Shown here in pieces: positions 8,464 through 14,816 of a stretch of DNA of 21,038 bases (positions are counted from its first letter, which is position 1; the number at the start of each line of letters is the position of its first letter). A program made the translations under genes and the position numbers. Source of the DNA: a virus; the IMG/VR virus record IMGVR_UViG_3300010318_000075, positions 1-21,038 of that record; one strand, given 5' to 3'. The notes beneath the pieces are model-generated. The model worked only from the letters and a program-made list of their open reading frames with translations. It was not told the origin of the DNA and did no database searches.

Positions 8464-8530
8464 ACGGCCCTGGCAAGATTGAGTACTTGCATAAACAGAT
8501 AAGCCTGCGCGTAAATTCCGCCACAGGGCC
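8462..8530 (-). ncRNA. Degenerate tRNA-like element with perfect acceptor stem
   Basis: The ends form a perfect 7-bp acceptor-like stem (GGCCCTG/CAGGGCC) followed by G and TCA rather than CCA. Next to it a TGGCGGAATT stretch resembles a Leu/Ser-type D arm (GCG/CGC), and GCAAG/CTTGC forms a T-like stem with an eight-base loop (TACTCAAT). The 18 bases where an anticodon arm should be do not form a 5-bp stem with 7-base loop. It is either a decayed tRNA or a tRNA mimic in the leader of the metalloprotease gene. Confidence 0.4.
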
Positions 8531-8540
8531 ATTTTAATAT

Positions 8541-9149
8541 TTATGCGCCTTGTTTTACTAACTCAACACTTCTATCTTCTAAAACATCAACAAAGGCAAC
8601 CCATCCGATTATTTTTTTATTTTTATTGAGTATTCTGCTCGCATATGCTCGTATCGGAATAATCACTCCAGTTCTTGATATCCAACGATATTCCATATTA
8701 AAATCGCGATTTTCTTTAATACAAGATTCCCACTCCAAAAAAACTTCCTCTTTATCTAATTGATGTACAAATTGTTTCCAATTATCACCTGCGACATCTA
8801 AAAATTCACACTCAAGAATAGCGCGCATATATTTATTAGCATATATACACATACCTAAATTATCACTCTGCCACACAGGACTTGTTAGTGTATCCCATGT
8901 AGATCGTGCCATTCCAATTGCGGTAATAGCTTCATTTTCTAATTTGTGTATCGATAATTGAATTTCGTGTATACGAGAGGGTGCTCGTACAGAGTTAATC
9001 ACCCATAAAACAAATACACGTAATGTCTTGCGCCACACACATGTAAGGGCTGCTAGTATAGTTGCTAATACAGCAAGCCATGCATTCCACCAATGTGGGT
9101 CAAATATATTATCTAGCGCATCTTTTGATGGTCCCGGTATGTTATCCAT
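8541..9149 (-). CDS. Membrane-anchored PAS domain protein, 202 aa
   Basis: The N-terminal part contains a strongly hydrophobic helix (about residues 19-48: WWNAWLAVLATILAALTCVW and onward) bounded by Lys/Arg, a membrane anchor. Residues 85-195 form a PAS/PAC domain: WQSDNLGMCIYANKYMRAIL, a core near FVHQLDKEEVFLEWESCI, and the PAC-like FNMEYRWISRTGVIIPIRAY followed by IIGWVAFVDVLED. No kinase, GGDEF or other output domain follows, so it would sense or dock rather than signal by itself. A late element (9158-9165) leaves a three-base leader. A membrane PAS protein made late might respond to lysis timing or membrane state; this is inference. Confidence 0.75.
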   Translation of the reverse strand: MDNIPGPSKDALDNIFDPHWWNAWLAVLATILAALTCVWRKTLRVFVLWVINSVRAPSRIHEIQLSIHKLENEAITAIGMARSTWDTLTSPVWQSDNLGMCIYANKYMRAILECEFLDVAGDNWKQFVHQLDKEEVFLEWESCIKENRDFNMEYRWISRTGVIIPIRAYASRILNKNKKIIGWVAFVDVLEDRSVELVKQGA

Positions 9150-9157
9150 TATCGTAT

Positions 9158-9165
9158 TATTTATA
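9158..9165 (-). promoter_or_regulatory. T4-type late promoter octamer (exact TATAAATA)
   Basis: Exact match. A T4-style start would give a three-base leader before the PAS gene ATG at 9147-9149. Confidence 0.6.
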
Positions 9166-9183
9166 TATAAAATATTGCGATAA

Positions 9184-9257
9184 TGGAGCTTTCAACGAGA
9201 ATCGCACTCGTATTTCATCCGTACCAAGGATGTGTAATGCTATTATACTATAAAAGC
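9184..9257 (-). tRNA. tRNA-Thr(GGU)
   Basis: Acceptor GCTTTTA/TGAAAGC with T73 and encoded CCA; anticodon arm CATCC-TTGGTAC-GGATG gives GGU. The D loop has A18-G19 (ATAGC) and the T loop is TGCGATT with G55: the non-canonical elbow type. Its 5' ten bases overlap the end of the 9248-9712 gene. Confidence 0.85.
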
Positions 9258-9712
9258 TTTTTCGCTATTTTAAAATCGCTATACTCTTCTGTTTTACATA
9301 TAGACTCGGATAATGTTCTATACCACCCACTACTATTTTTACATAGCTGTCCCTCCTCACCTGTCACCTCACATGTTTTATCACACAAGAATTCAGCAAA
9401 GCGAATCATTCCACTAACATCCGAATCACCACCTGTGCAATAAAATCTTAATCCACCAAATTTCTGCTTTATTTGATCAATCTTTACAAAACTGGGCTCC
9501 TCCTTTATAATCTCTCCTGTTTCAGAATCTTTTCGATAACGTACTGTGAGTAATACATAATCGTATATTGATCCGCACAGATTATCTATGATTTTTTCCC
9601 AACCAAGCGGTACATCCACACCGCACGGACAACTTAAAATATCACCACACTCATAGAACAGCTTGGGGTATTTTTGCTTTAATCGCTCTTCAAAATCTAT
9701 TTGCTCGCTCAT
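9248..9712 (-). CDS. Conserved phage protein of unknown function, 154 aa
   Basis: A soluble 154-aa protein of a type common in phages but not functionally named. It is recognised by LKQKYPKLFYECGD near the N-terminus, GWEKIIDNLCGSIYDYV in the middle and IKQKFGGLRFYCTGG followed by a Cys-bearing C-terminal part (LCDKTCEVTGEEGQLC then GWYRTL). In relatives the last part looks like a CxxC zinc site; here the spacing is partly eroded. The ATG at 9710-9712 is chosen because a longer frame would start inside tRNA-Leu. The gene ends within the 5' end of tRNA-Thr(GGU), so translation and tRNA processing compete for the same transcript. Confidence 0.7.
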   Translation of the reverse strand: MSEQIDFEERLKQKYPKLFYECGDILSCPCGVDVPLGWEKIIDNLCGSIYDYVLLTVRYRKDSETGEIIKEEPSFVKIDQIKQKFGGLRFYCTGGDSDVSGMIRFAEFLCDKTCEVTGEEGQLCKNSSGWYRTLSESICKTEEYSDFKIAKKLL

Positions 9713-9719
9713 TTTATTA

Positions 9720-9796
9720 TGGTACTCCGAGTGGGATTCGAACCCACAATCACCAAATTTTAAGTTTGGTGGCATTGCCAATTAGCCTACCGGAGC
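9720..9796 (-). tRNA. tRNA-Leu(UAA) with short variable loop
   Basis: Acceptor GCTCCGG/TCGGAGT, A73, encoded CCA; anticodon arm CCAAA-CTTAAAA-TTTGG gives UAA. D loop with TTGG and T loop TTCGAAT are canonical. The variable loop is only five bases (TGATT), whereas bacterial tRNA-Leu normally has a long variable arm. Confidence 0.9.
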
Positions 9797-10345
9797 ATTA
9801 ATTAATCTATTATCGTATATAACTGTACCTTTTTCGTTTTTATACTTTTCTAACTCTTCTTTTCTATTAGTAAGAAAATTTACTCGTTCATCATATGTAA
9901 TTGAATTACTCGTACAATCAACAAAACAATTAGGCGTCTCGTAAAGCCGTACACTGTATATTTTTAAATTCTTAGTTGTGAGTAATTTTTCACTTAACAG
10001 AAATATTTCTTTTGAGATGTTTTCTGCGGTTGGATTGCAAAATCCGCTTTTACCATTTAGTGTAACTGTCCATACCTTTGAATGTACTTGATCGCACGCT
10101 TCAAGAAAAACACTATCTGTTGGATTCGCAATAAACCCGTGGTCAAATCTATCTTCTATAAATTGCCCTACAATGCGCTTTATCTCCTTAAAGTCAATAG
10201 CATATCCAATATCTTCAATGTGGTCGTGTTTAAACGTAAGCTCATATTGATATAAATGACCGTGAAGATTTCTACACGCACTTGTTTGGTGTAGAACTCT
10301 GTGAGCTGCATCAAAAGTCCCTTTTCGTGTAATATATTGCATCAT
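9782..10345 (-). CDS. queD: QueD / 6-pyruvoyl-tetrahydropterin synthase family enzyme
   Basis: A 187-aa T-fold enzyme that probably converts dihydroneopterin triphosphate to 6-carboxy-tetrahydropterin, the early step to preQ0 and queuosine. Key residues are visible: the zinc ligands in FDAAHR and the HGH motif, the catalytic Cys four residues before that motif (CRNLHGH), the FDHGFI segment, NPTAENISKEIF, and the late Glu in RLYETPN. The ATG pair at 10340-10345 is preferred over an upstream GTG because that GTG lies within the hairpin at 10358-10388, and CTTAAATA ends exactly five bases before 10345. No other queuosine or deazaguanine gene is in the window. Its last 15 bases overlap tRNA-Leu(UAA). 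Q-modified tRNAs are those with G34; this array carries such Asp, Asn and His tRNAs. Confidence 0.88.
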   Translation of the reverse strand: MMQYITRKGTFDAAHRVLHQTSACRNLHGHLYQYELTFKHDHIEDIGYAIDFKEIKRIVGQFIEDRFDHGFIANPTDSVFLEACDQVHSKVWTVTLNGKSGFCNPTAENISKEIFLLSEKLLTTKNLKIYSVRLYETPNCFVDCTSNSITYDERVNFLTNRKEELEKYKNEKGTVIYDNRLINAPVG

Positions 10346-10350
10346 CAATA

Positions 10351-10358
10351 TATTTAAG
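10351..10358 (-). promoter_or_regulatory. Late promoter-like element (CTTAAATA) before queD
   Basis: Five bases separate it from the ATG at 10343-10345, placing a T4-style start on the A of the start codon. It abuts the terminator-like hairpin. Confidence 0.45.
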
Positions 10359-10388
10359 TGCGGAGTGTCTGAAATAGACACTCCGCAC
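10358..10388 (-). terminator. 13-bp perfect hairpin between the DUF932-like gene and queD
   Basis: GTGCGGAGTGTCT pairs perfectly with AGACACTCCGCAC around a five-base loop. It lies 13 bases after the stop of the DUF932-like gene and just before queD. There is no clean U run (only TTAAATATATT follows), so it may be a weak terminator or an mRNA-end stabiliser that insulates the late queD promoter. Confidence 0.6.
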
Positions 10389-10401
10389 AGATTAGAGCAA
10401 A

Positions 10402-11421
10402 TTAATTTTTGCCTGCGTAAATATCAATCGTTCTTGTGCTAAGATCAGGGCCTTTAGTAAACATATCACTTGCAGCCTTATTAAGGTTTAGCGATTTACG
10501 AGATCCAATATTTTTTCTTCTGTGTGTTGCAGCATATGTTGCGATATTGAAGATATCATATGCATTTTGATCAGTTGCAACAAACCGCTGTTGCTTTACT
10601 GTTTTATCAAGCACTGCAACACCTCGCTTACCGTAATCGTTAATAATGCGTTCATAAAATGGCATGAGTTCATCAACACCATTTTTTGATAAACAGTCTG
10701 CTACTGCCTTGACCTCGTGAAACGAAGCACGTGTATTTCTTAATGCATTAACACGATCTGTAATGCTCTTACTTGCTGTCTTTCCTTTTGTATAGCTAAT
10801 GAACTGCTTATCAATGTTAGATGATTTACCTAGAACGCGTGTTGCAAGACGCTCACGTGTTGTCATGCCATTAGTACAAAGAAGGCGAAGGTAAAAATCA
10901 GTAAATGATTGTGTATCATATCCAATAGAGATTGTAGTTCCAAAATTCCAATCATCACCAATACCACATTCAATTATTTCATCAACGTTTGAATTAATGC
11001 TAACAGTAGCGTTATGGCTGTTAAAGGTAATATCGTGAAAAGAACGATCCGTATCTTCAAACGCATTCATAAGAGCATCGATTCTATTAGAAAAATCTAA
11101 ATTCTCTTCTTCACGCGGCGCCTTCTTTAGAACACTAACAACTTGATTATTATTATCAACAATAGCGCCAAGACGCTTATTCTTATCAATAGTGCTAAGA
11201 GCATCTTGTAAATCGGTCCACTTATTTTCGTGCGAATCGATAACCTTTCTTGAAAGAGTATTTTTAATGCCAAGGAGATCTAATAGTTGTGTATCTTGAA
11301 CAACTTTATGTCCTTTGATAAAAACTCTCTTGTCTCCACAAGCAATATCACGAACATTAAATGGAATAACTCTGTGGCGTTGAACTGTCTTTTTAACTGA
11401 ATCAATTGTATTTTTACTCAT
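10402..11421 (-). CDS. DUF932-like phage protein, 339 aa
   Basis: A 339-aa soluble protein. The central FTDFYLRLLCTNGMTTRERL resembles the conserved 'F..RLVCTNGM' core of DUF932 proteins, common on phages and plasmids and of unknown molecular function. The N-terminal VFIKGHKVVQDTQLLDLLGI and ENKWTDLQDALSTIDKNKRL are also typical of large-phage relatives. There is no signal peptide or catalytic motif that I recognise. The ATG at 11419-11421 is preferred because a longer frame would begin inside tRNA-Leu(CAA). No late octamer precedes it; an AT-rich TATATTTTG sits just upstream, so it may be an earlier-class gene. It ends 13 bases before the hairpin. Confidence 0.65.
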   Translation of the reverse strand: MSKNTIDSVKKTVQRHRVIPFNVRDIACGDKRVFIKGHKVVQDTQLLDLLGIKNTLSRKVIDSHENKWTDLQDALSTIDKNKRLGAIVDNNNQVVSVLKKAPREEENLDFSNRIDALMNAFEDTDRSFHDITFNSHNATVSINSNVDEIIECGIGDDWNFGTTISIGYDTQSFTDFYLRLLCTNGMTTRERLATRVLGKSSNIDKQFISYTKGKTASKSITDRVNALRNTRASFHEVKAVADCLSKNGVDELMPFYERIINDYGKRGVAVLDKTVKQQRFVATDQNAYDIFNIATYAATHRRKNIGSRKSLNLNKAASDMFTKGPDLSTRTIDIYAGKN

Positions 11422-11481
11422 ATACAAAATATAATATAAACAGTTTATTTGGCAACTCTTTTTTATTCCATGTTCAAAAAA

Positions 11482-11558
11482 TGGTAGCTGAGGTGGGATT
11501 CGAGCCCACATAAAATAGATTTTGAATCTATCGCGTATACCAGTTCCGCCACTCAGCT
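11482..11558 (-). tRNA. tRNA-Leu(CAA) with short variable loop
   Basis: Acceptor AGCTGAG/CTCAGCT, A73, CCA; anticodon arm ATAGA-TTCAAAA-TCTAT gives CAA. The D arm (TGGCGGAACTGGTATACGC) looks Leu-like, but the variable loop is only TTTAT. T loop CTCGAAT keeps U55 and has C54. Confidence 0.9.
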
Positions 11559-11561
11559 ATA

Positions 11562-11650
11562 TGGAGGACATACAGAGGATCGCACTCTGCGTAAGAATTT
11601 AATCTATGCGGTTTTGCAGACCGCTGCGTTCACTAGCTCGCTCTATGTCC
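11562..11650 (-). tRNA. tRNA-Cys(GCA) with long variable arm
   Basis: Acceptor GGACATA/TATGTCC with T73 (the Cys identity base) and CCA; anticodon arm GCGGT-CTGCAAA-ACCGC gives GCA. An 18-base variable region (ATAGATTAAATTCTTACG) can form AGA/TCT, so this 89-nt gene looks class II, which tRNA-Cys normally is not. D loop CTAGTGA and T loop TGCGATC are the A18-G55 elbow type. Confidence 0.85.
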
Positions 11651-11680
11651 ATTTACACCTGCCCGGTTAGCTCTACATGC

Positions 11681-11890
11681 TTATTGTGTTAAATTATGTA
11701 TTTTTTCAAGACGCTTTTCAAGATTACGAATACGTCTAATCGAAACAGCGAGCGCTATTTGACTTTGTGGTTTATTCAGATCTTTTACACGCGTATTGAA
11801 TTTACCATCCTCAATTACGCTATAATTAAGATAATCACAGCAGAGCCAATCACCCCACTTATTTGTTAACTTTTCATTCAGTATTTTCAT
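11681..11890 (-). CDS. Small phage protein, 69 aa
   Basis: A 69-aa basic protein of unknown function. The second half (SQIALAVSIRRIRNLEKRLEK) is a likely coiled helix. Its start overlaps the end of the upstream 69-aa gene by 17 bases, so the pair is probably translated together. It lies between tRNA-Cys and tRNA-Ala. No family is recognised. Confidence 0.6.
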   Translation of the reverse strand: MKILNEKLTNKWGDWLCCDYLNYSVIEDGKFNTRVKDLNKPQSQIALAVSIRRIRNLEKRLEKIHNLTQ

Positions 11891-12083
11891 CTTCTACTTC
11901 AAAATAGTTTAGAGTTAAATCATTATAAACAGCGTCAAAAATAAATCCCCTCATATCATCATCTCCCAGTTGATCAATTAGATTTTTGTAGATTGCATCT
12001 TGCTGCTCGCTAAGCGCAAAAATTTTAACACGCGCTTCATCAATCAGTTCCTTTTCTTTTTTGCTTATTTTTGTTTTTACCAT
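11874..12083 (-). CDS. Small acidic phage protein, 69 aa
   Basis: A 69-aa protein with a Lys-rich start (MVKTKISKKEKELIDEARVK) and a very acidic end (FEVEDENTE); mostly helical and soluble, with no recognised family. The start at 12081-12083 has no Shine-Dalgarno or late octamer upstream and follows tRNA-Ala by about 28 bases, so it may be read from the tRNA transcript. Confidence 0.6.
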   Translation of the reverse strand: MVKTKISKKEKELIDEARVKIFALSEQQDAIYKNLIDQLGDDDMRGFIFDAVYNDLTLNYFEVEDENTE

Positions 12084-12111
12084 TATACTTAACTATATTA
12101 TGATGAAATGT

Positions 12112-12188
12112 TGGTGGAGGTGAGGAGGTTCGAACTCCTAGATCTTTCGAGTGCAAGTCGAATGCTTTACCAATTAAGCTACACCCCC
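12112..12188 (-). tRNA. tRNA-Ala(UGC)
   Basis: Acceptor GGGGGTG/CACCTCC contains the G3-U70 wobble, the Ala identity signal, with A73 and CCA. Anticodon arm TTCGA-CTTGCAC-TCGAA gives UGC. D loop AATTGGTA and T loop TTCGAAC are canonical. Confidence 0.93.
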
Positions 12189-12195
12189 TGAGTTG

Positions 12196-12630
12196 CTACT
12201 CATTAGAAATTTTCTTCATCTTCAACTCATTTCTTACTTCCATTAAAAGCTTACCAAGATGATTCTCACCCTTACCATCCTTAACGGTCTTGCCCCAATA
12301 TTTATCACCCCAATTATTCCACTCAACAATCTCTTCATCTCCTGTATCTAACAGTTTTTGACCTTGTTTAGTATCAAGACGAAATTTGTGCTTTAATGCG
12401 AGACGCATTATTGCAAATTTCGTCTCATCATTCCAGTCATCCCTTACTGTTAGTTTTCGGCCCAGTTTTTTTGCCTTAAACGGCGTGACAGCTGCTATTT
12501 GTTTATGATCTTCAGGATCAAGAGATTTTTGTGCTTGATAGAAGTTTTCCACTGATCGGTATTTAATACCATTATGAAACAATGGATCTTCGAACAAAAT
12601 CATATTTGAAAACCAGTTCTTAATAAACAT
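12196..12630 (-). CDS. NADAR domain (YbiA-like) protein, 144 aa
   Basis: A single-domain NADAR protein of normal length. Diagnostic parts in order: FSNM, the KYRSVENFYQAQK segment, AKKLGRKLTVRDDWN, MRLALKHKF, TGDEEIVEWNNWGDKYWG and NHLGKLLMEVR. NADAR enzymes are linked to ADP-ribose or NAD-derived metabolites; characterised members remove ADP-ribose from nucleic acids or cleave riboflavin-pathway intermediates. In a phage it could reverse an ADP-ribosylation-based defence or work in NAD salvage; this is inference. It is preceded by an A-rich leader of about 40 bases and an 18-bp hairpin. It ends eight bases before tRNA-Ala. Confidence 0.88.
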   Translation of the reverse strand: MFIKNWFSNMILFEDPLFHNGIKYRSVENFYQAQKSLDPEDHKQIAAVTPFKAKKLGRKLTVRDDWNDETKFAIMRLALKHKFRLDTKQGQKLLDTGDEEIVEWNNWGDKYWGKTVKDGKGENHLGKLLMEVRNELKMKKISNE

Positions 12631-12634
12631 AATA

Positions 12635-12671
12635 TTTTTTTTTGTTTTTTTTTTGTTTTTTTTTTGTTTTT
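12635..12671 (-). promoter_or_regulatory. Poly(A) leader with C every 11 bases, upstream of NADAR
   Basis: On the coding strand this is A9-10 blocks separated by single C residues, with the three C positions exactly 11 bases apart (12644, 12655, 12666). It ends four bases before the ATG. Such a leader would be unstructured and could enhance initiation without a Shine-Dalgarno; as DNA it is a phased A-tract and probably bent or stiff. Confidence 0.55.
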
Positions 12672-12716
12672 TTTTATTTTATATATTCGACAGCAATTCG
12701 AATATATAAAATAAAA
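12672..12716 (-). repeat. 18-bp perfect inverted repeat with 9-base loop
   Basis: Arms 12672-12689 and 12699-12716 are perfectly complementary, and nearly all A/T except a CG at the loop end. It begins one base after the CCA of tRNA-Val(UAC) and runs into the poly(A) leader. It lacks a U run on the coding strand, so it is not a normal terminator; a 3' processing signal for the tRNA or a protein/replication site is possible. Confidence 0.7.
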
Positions 12717-12717
12717 T

Positions 12718-12791
12718 TGGTACGGAATAGAGGTTTCGCGCCCCTTTCTCTTGGATGTAAGCCAAGCGTTCTACTATTGAACTAATCCCGC
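12718..12791 (-). tRNA. tRNA-Val(UAC)
   Basis: Acceptor GCGGGAT/ATTCCGT, A73, CCA; anticodon arm CTTGG-CTTACAT-CCAAG gives UAC. D loop AATAGTA (A18-G19) with T loop CGCGAAA (C54, G55) is the non-canonical elbow type. Its 5' 18 bases overlap the end of the 12774-13187 gene. Confidence 0.88.
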
Positions 12792-13187
12792 ATTTATCTT
12801 ATCAAATTTTACTAATTTTATTTCTTCTAATTTCGAACGTGTAAATATTAAATCAAATTCTACCCATACATTCTTTTTAGTATTATACTCGTAAACATTT
12901 AAAATCGCATGTACAGGATATTGCTCCCACCACGGCTCGCCAACCTCTTCAATGTGTCCCAGTCTATCAATCATACTCTCTGCACCTTCATCACCGTCAA
13001 CCCACCGTGTTTCACAAAAACGTCTTTCAAGAATGTTATCTTTTGTAACACGATACTCACTTAAAGTGCAGTCAAGTCCCTTCGTCTGCCCCACAAAGTA
13101 TTCTTCGAGATTAGATATATAATCTATAATACTCGAATCTTTTGGCAGCATCTCAACAGGTATACTAATTGTGTCAAACATTCCCAT
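12774..13187 (-). CDS. Conserved phage protein of unknown function, 137 aa
   Basis: A 137-aa soluble protein starting MGMFDTI, an opening shared by a family of small phage proteins without known function. It also has a VGQTKGLDCTLSEYRVTKDN segment and Trp-rich middle (EPWWEQYPVHA). The start at 13185-13187 lies five bases after GATAAATT, a diverged late element, and follows the previous gene by three bases. The last six codons overlap tRNA-Val. Confidence 0.65.
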   Translation of the reverse strand: MGMFDTISIPVEMLPKDSSIIDYISNLEEYFVGQTKGLDCTLSEYRVTKDNILERRFCETRWVDGDEGAESMIDRLGHIEEVGEPWWEQYPVHAILNVYEYNTKKNVWVEFDLIFTRSKLEEIKLVKFDKINAGLVQ

Positions 13188-13190
13188 ATA

Positions 13191-13679
13191 CTAATTTATC
13201 CAGTGCGGTTTATTTTGCTTCCATTTGTGAAGTTCTTTCTTATCAAAGATATAATACATTCTGTATTTTTCAACTGGAGAAACAATATTAAAATTTGGCT
13301 GTTTTCTACACACCGCATTTTCAGCAATTGCAATTGCAAAATCTGTTTGATCAATTTGATCAAATTTAATTTTATCTACATTTTCTCTACACCAGTCTAC
13401 TACTGCTTTTGACTTGTGAATTTTGCCGTATCTCTCTGTATACTCTTCACATAAACAGTCTACATGTTCTAGCAGCCATTCAAAATTTAATCGAGACTGT
13501 CTTGCCCAGATACACGATGGGTGATTTTTGTGAGTAGGTTTATATGGAGCATCGTACCCTTTCATATGAAAGGCTGTGCAGAGAATTTGACATGACTCAA
13601 CAATCATTTTTACAACGTGCTTATCGCACAGCCATTTTGCAGATTGTCTCGGGCAATCAGAAAGTGCAAATATATTCAA
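13191..13679 (-). CDS. Conserved phage protein of the MNIF...CDKHVVKM family, 162 aa
   Basis: A 162-aa protein belonging to a widespread but uncharacterised group in T4-like and cyanophages. Conserved parts: MNIFALS, CDKHVVKMIVESCQILC, PYKPTHKNHPSCIWARQS, YTERYGKIHKSK and VEKYRMYYIFDKK near the end. Invariant His, Cys and Lys residues suggest an enzyme or metal site, but none is established. The start codon is TTG at 13677-13679; family members begin exactly at MNIF, which supports it. A CTATTTATCA sequence precedes it rather than a clear late octamer. Confidence 0.72.
   Translation of the reverse strand: MNIFALSDCPRQSAKWLCDKHVVKMIVESCQILCTAFHMKGYDAPYKPTHKNHPSCIWARQSRLNFEWLLEHVDCLCEEYTERYGKIHKSKAVVDWCRENVDKIKFDQIDQTDFAIAIAENAVCRKQPNFNIVSPVEKYRMYYIFDKKELHKWKQNKPHWIN
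13193..13200 (-). promoter_or_regulatory. Diverged late element (GATAAATT)
   Basis: Differs from TATAAATA at two positions but lies exactly five bases before the ATG at 13185-13187, the same spacing as other late genes. It overlaps the end of the upstream coding region. Confidence 0.3.
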
Positions 13680-13702
13680 TGATAAATAGTGTTAATTGTT
13701 AA

Positions 13703-13777
13703 TGGGCTCTCTACTGGGAATTGAACCCAGTTAGGACGTCTCACAAACGTCGGCCTTACCATTAGGCTATAGAGAGC
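13703..13777 (-). tRNA. tRNA-His(GUG)
   Basis: Acceptor CTCTCTA/TAGAGAG with an encoded extra G(-1) opposite C73, the hallmark of tRNA-His, then CCA. Anticodon arm GACGT-TTGTGAG-ACGTC gives GUG. D loop AATGGTA and T loop TTCAATT are canonical. Confidence 0.93.
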
Positions 13778-13790
13778 ATTTGAAAGTTAA

Positions 13791-14594
13791 TTATTGTTTA
13801 ACCCACCCATATTTTTTATATGCTGGATAGTTAACTGGTTTAATTTGCTTTGTTATATTATCTTTTTGTATTGTAATTGTAGTGTCAAGATTGTATCTAA
13901 ATTTATTAGCACACTTTCTAGTACAAAATCTTTTTCTTTTATCTTTTGAATGCATTAATTTCTTACAACCACAGCACACAATAATGTGCTCTTTAGGCAT
14001 TAAATCAACCCTATTTTTAAGTTTCTTTTCTTTTTTAGGTGTAATTATTTTACACTTAACTACTTTACAAGATTCTTTGCGTGATATCTTATCAAGTTTT
14101 AGTTTTAAGTTATCCCAATTAATGACTCTACCTTCTAGCCATCCATTAGGTATAATCTCATCTATAGATATTTTCTTGCTAATCTTTAAGTCAGGGTTAA
14201 AAATCCACTTTGTATTCCATTGCGGATTTTTTTCACCAATTAGTTGATTAGAATAAAAAATAGAAAGTTGCTGTTTTAAACTTTCATAAGTTCTCGAATT
14301 AAATTTTACACGTTGCTGTGTATTGCTACTACAATTAGCCATCATAACATATGCTTTAAGCAGTTTATAAAATGCACTTTTAACTGACTCATACATTTTT
14401 ACTAAAAGTAAATGGCAGATATAATGTTCTCTTGCTGTTAAATTTATAAGATTGTTGCTATTATCCAAACCACCTAAGCATCTTGGTAAAATGTGATGAC
14501 GCTCATAATATCCGTTTGGTGGATTTATTTTTCTAAACTCAATTATTTGTCTATACCATTTATGGTATTTGGTTGTACCTTCTAAGCTGTTCAT
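13791..14594 (-). CDS. HNH homing endonuclease with C-terminal zinc-finger-like region
   Basis: A 267-aa probable freestanding homing endonuclease. The N-terminal HNH motif is ERHHILPRCLGGLDNSNN (His33, His34) followed by NLTAREHYICHLLL. A DNA-binding segment of the GEKNPQWNTKWIFNP / IIPNGWLEGR type follows (about residues 130-175), and then a C-terminal Cys cluster (CCGC...FCTRKCANKF). It lies between tRNA-His and tRNA-Arg with no intron around it, as expected for endonucleases that spread into tRNA arrays. The start is five bases after ACTAAATA, so it may be transcribed late. Confidence 0.88.
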   Translation of the reverse strand: MNSLEGTTKYHKWYRQIIEFRKINPPNGYYERHHILPRCLGGLDNSNNLINLTAREHYICHLLLVKMYESVKSAFYKLLKAYVMMANCSSNTQQRVKFNSRTYESLKQQLSIFYSNQLIGEKNPQWNTKWIFNPDLKISKKISIDEIIPNGWLEGRVINWDNLKLKLDKISRKESCKVVKCKIITPKKEKKLKNRVDLMPKEHIIVCCGCKKLMHSKDKRKRFCTRKCANKFRYNLDTTITIQKDNITKQIKPVNYPAYKKYGWVKQ

Positions 14595-14599
14595 ATAAA

Positions 14600-14607
14600 T
14601 ATTTAGT
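14600..14607 (-). promoter_or_regulatory. Late promoter-like element (ACTAAATA)
   Basis: Exactly five bases before the HNH gene ATG at 14592-14594; predicted leaderless transcript. Confidence 0.45.
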
Positions 14608-14635
14608 CTGCTTAGAAGTTTTTATTGAAATAAAA

Positions 14636-14723
14636 TGGAACGCTGTGGAGGAATTGAGCCTCTTGACTTCCATCCCACTATTTAACGTCGTTGGTTTAGA
14701 AGACCAATGTGGGGACACAGCGC
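14636..14723 (-). tRNA. tRNA-Arg(UCU) lacking a D arm
   Basis: Acceptor GCGCTGT/ACAGCGT, T73, CCA; canonical Arg anticodon arm TTGGT-CTTCTAA-ACCAA; T arm GAGG-CTCAATT-CCTC. Only nine bases (GTCCCCACA) separate acceptor and anticodon stems, so no D arm can form, while the region before the T arm is about 27 bases. CCCAC in the linker is complementary to GTGGG in that variable region and may form a replacement helix. Confidence 0.7.
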
Positions 14724-14737
14724 ATTTGTTTAAATGT

Positions 14738-14812
14738 TGGCGAGACTACCCGGTAACGCTCCGAGGTTTTCGACGTGACAAGCCGATGTAATAACTTCTA
14801 TACTATAGTCCC
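14738..14812 (-). tRNA. tRNA-Asp(GUC)
   Basis: Acceptor GGGACTA/TAGTCTC, G73 (Asp identity), CCA; anticodon arm TCGGC-TTGTCAC-GTCGA gives GUC. The D loop lacks GG (AGAAGTT) and the T loop is AGCGTTA: G55 and an inverted A54/U58 pair. Confidence 0.8.
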
Positions 14813-14816
14813 AATC

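Noticed and set aside
11651-11680. Possible tRNA 5' fragment beside tRNA-Cys
   Set aside because: Only a short GTAGAGCTAACC-like stretch is visible and no stem closes.
13882-14247. 121-aa plus-strand open frame
   Set aside because: Antisense to the HNH endonuclease and hydrophobic only because of AT-rich codons.
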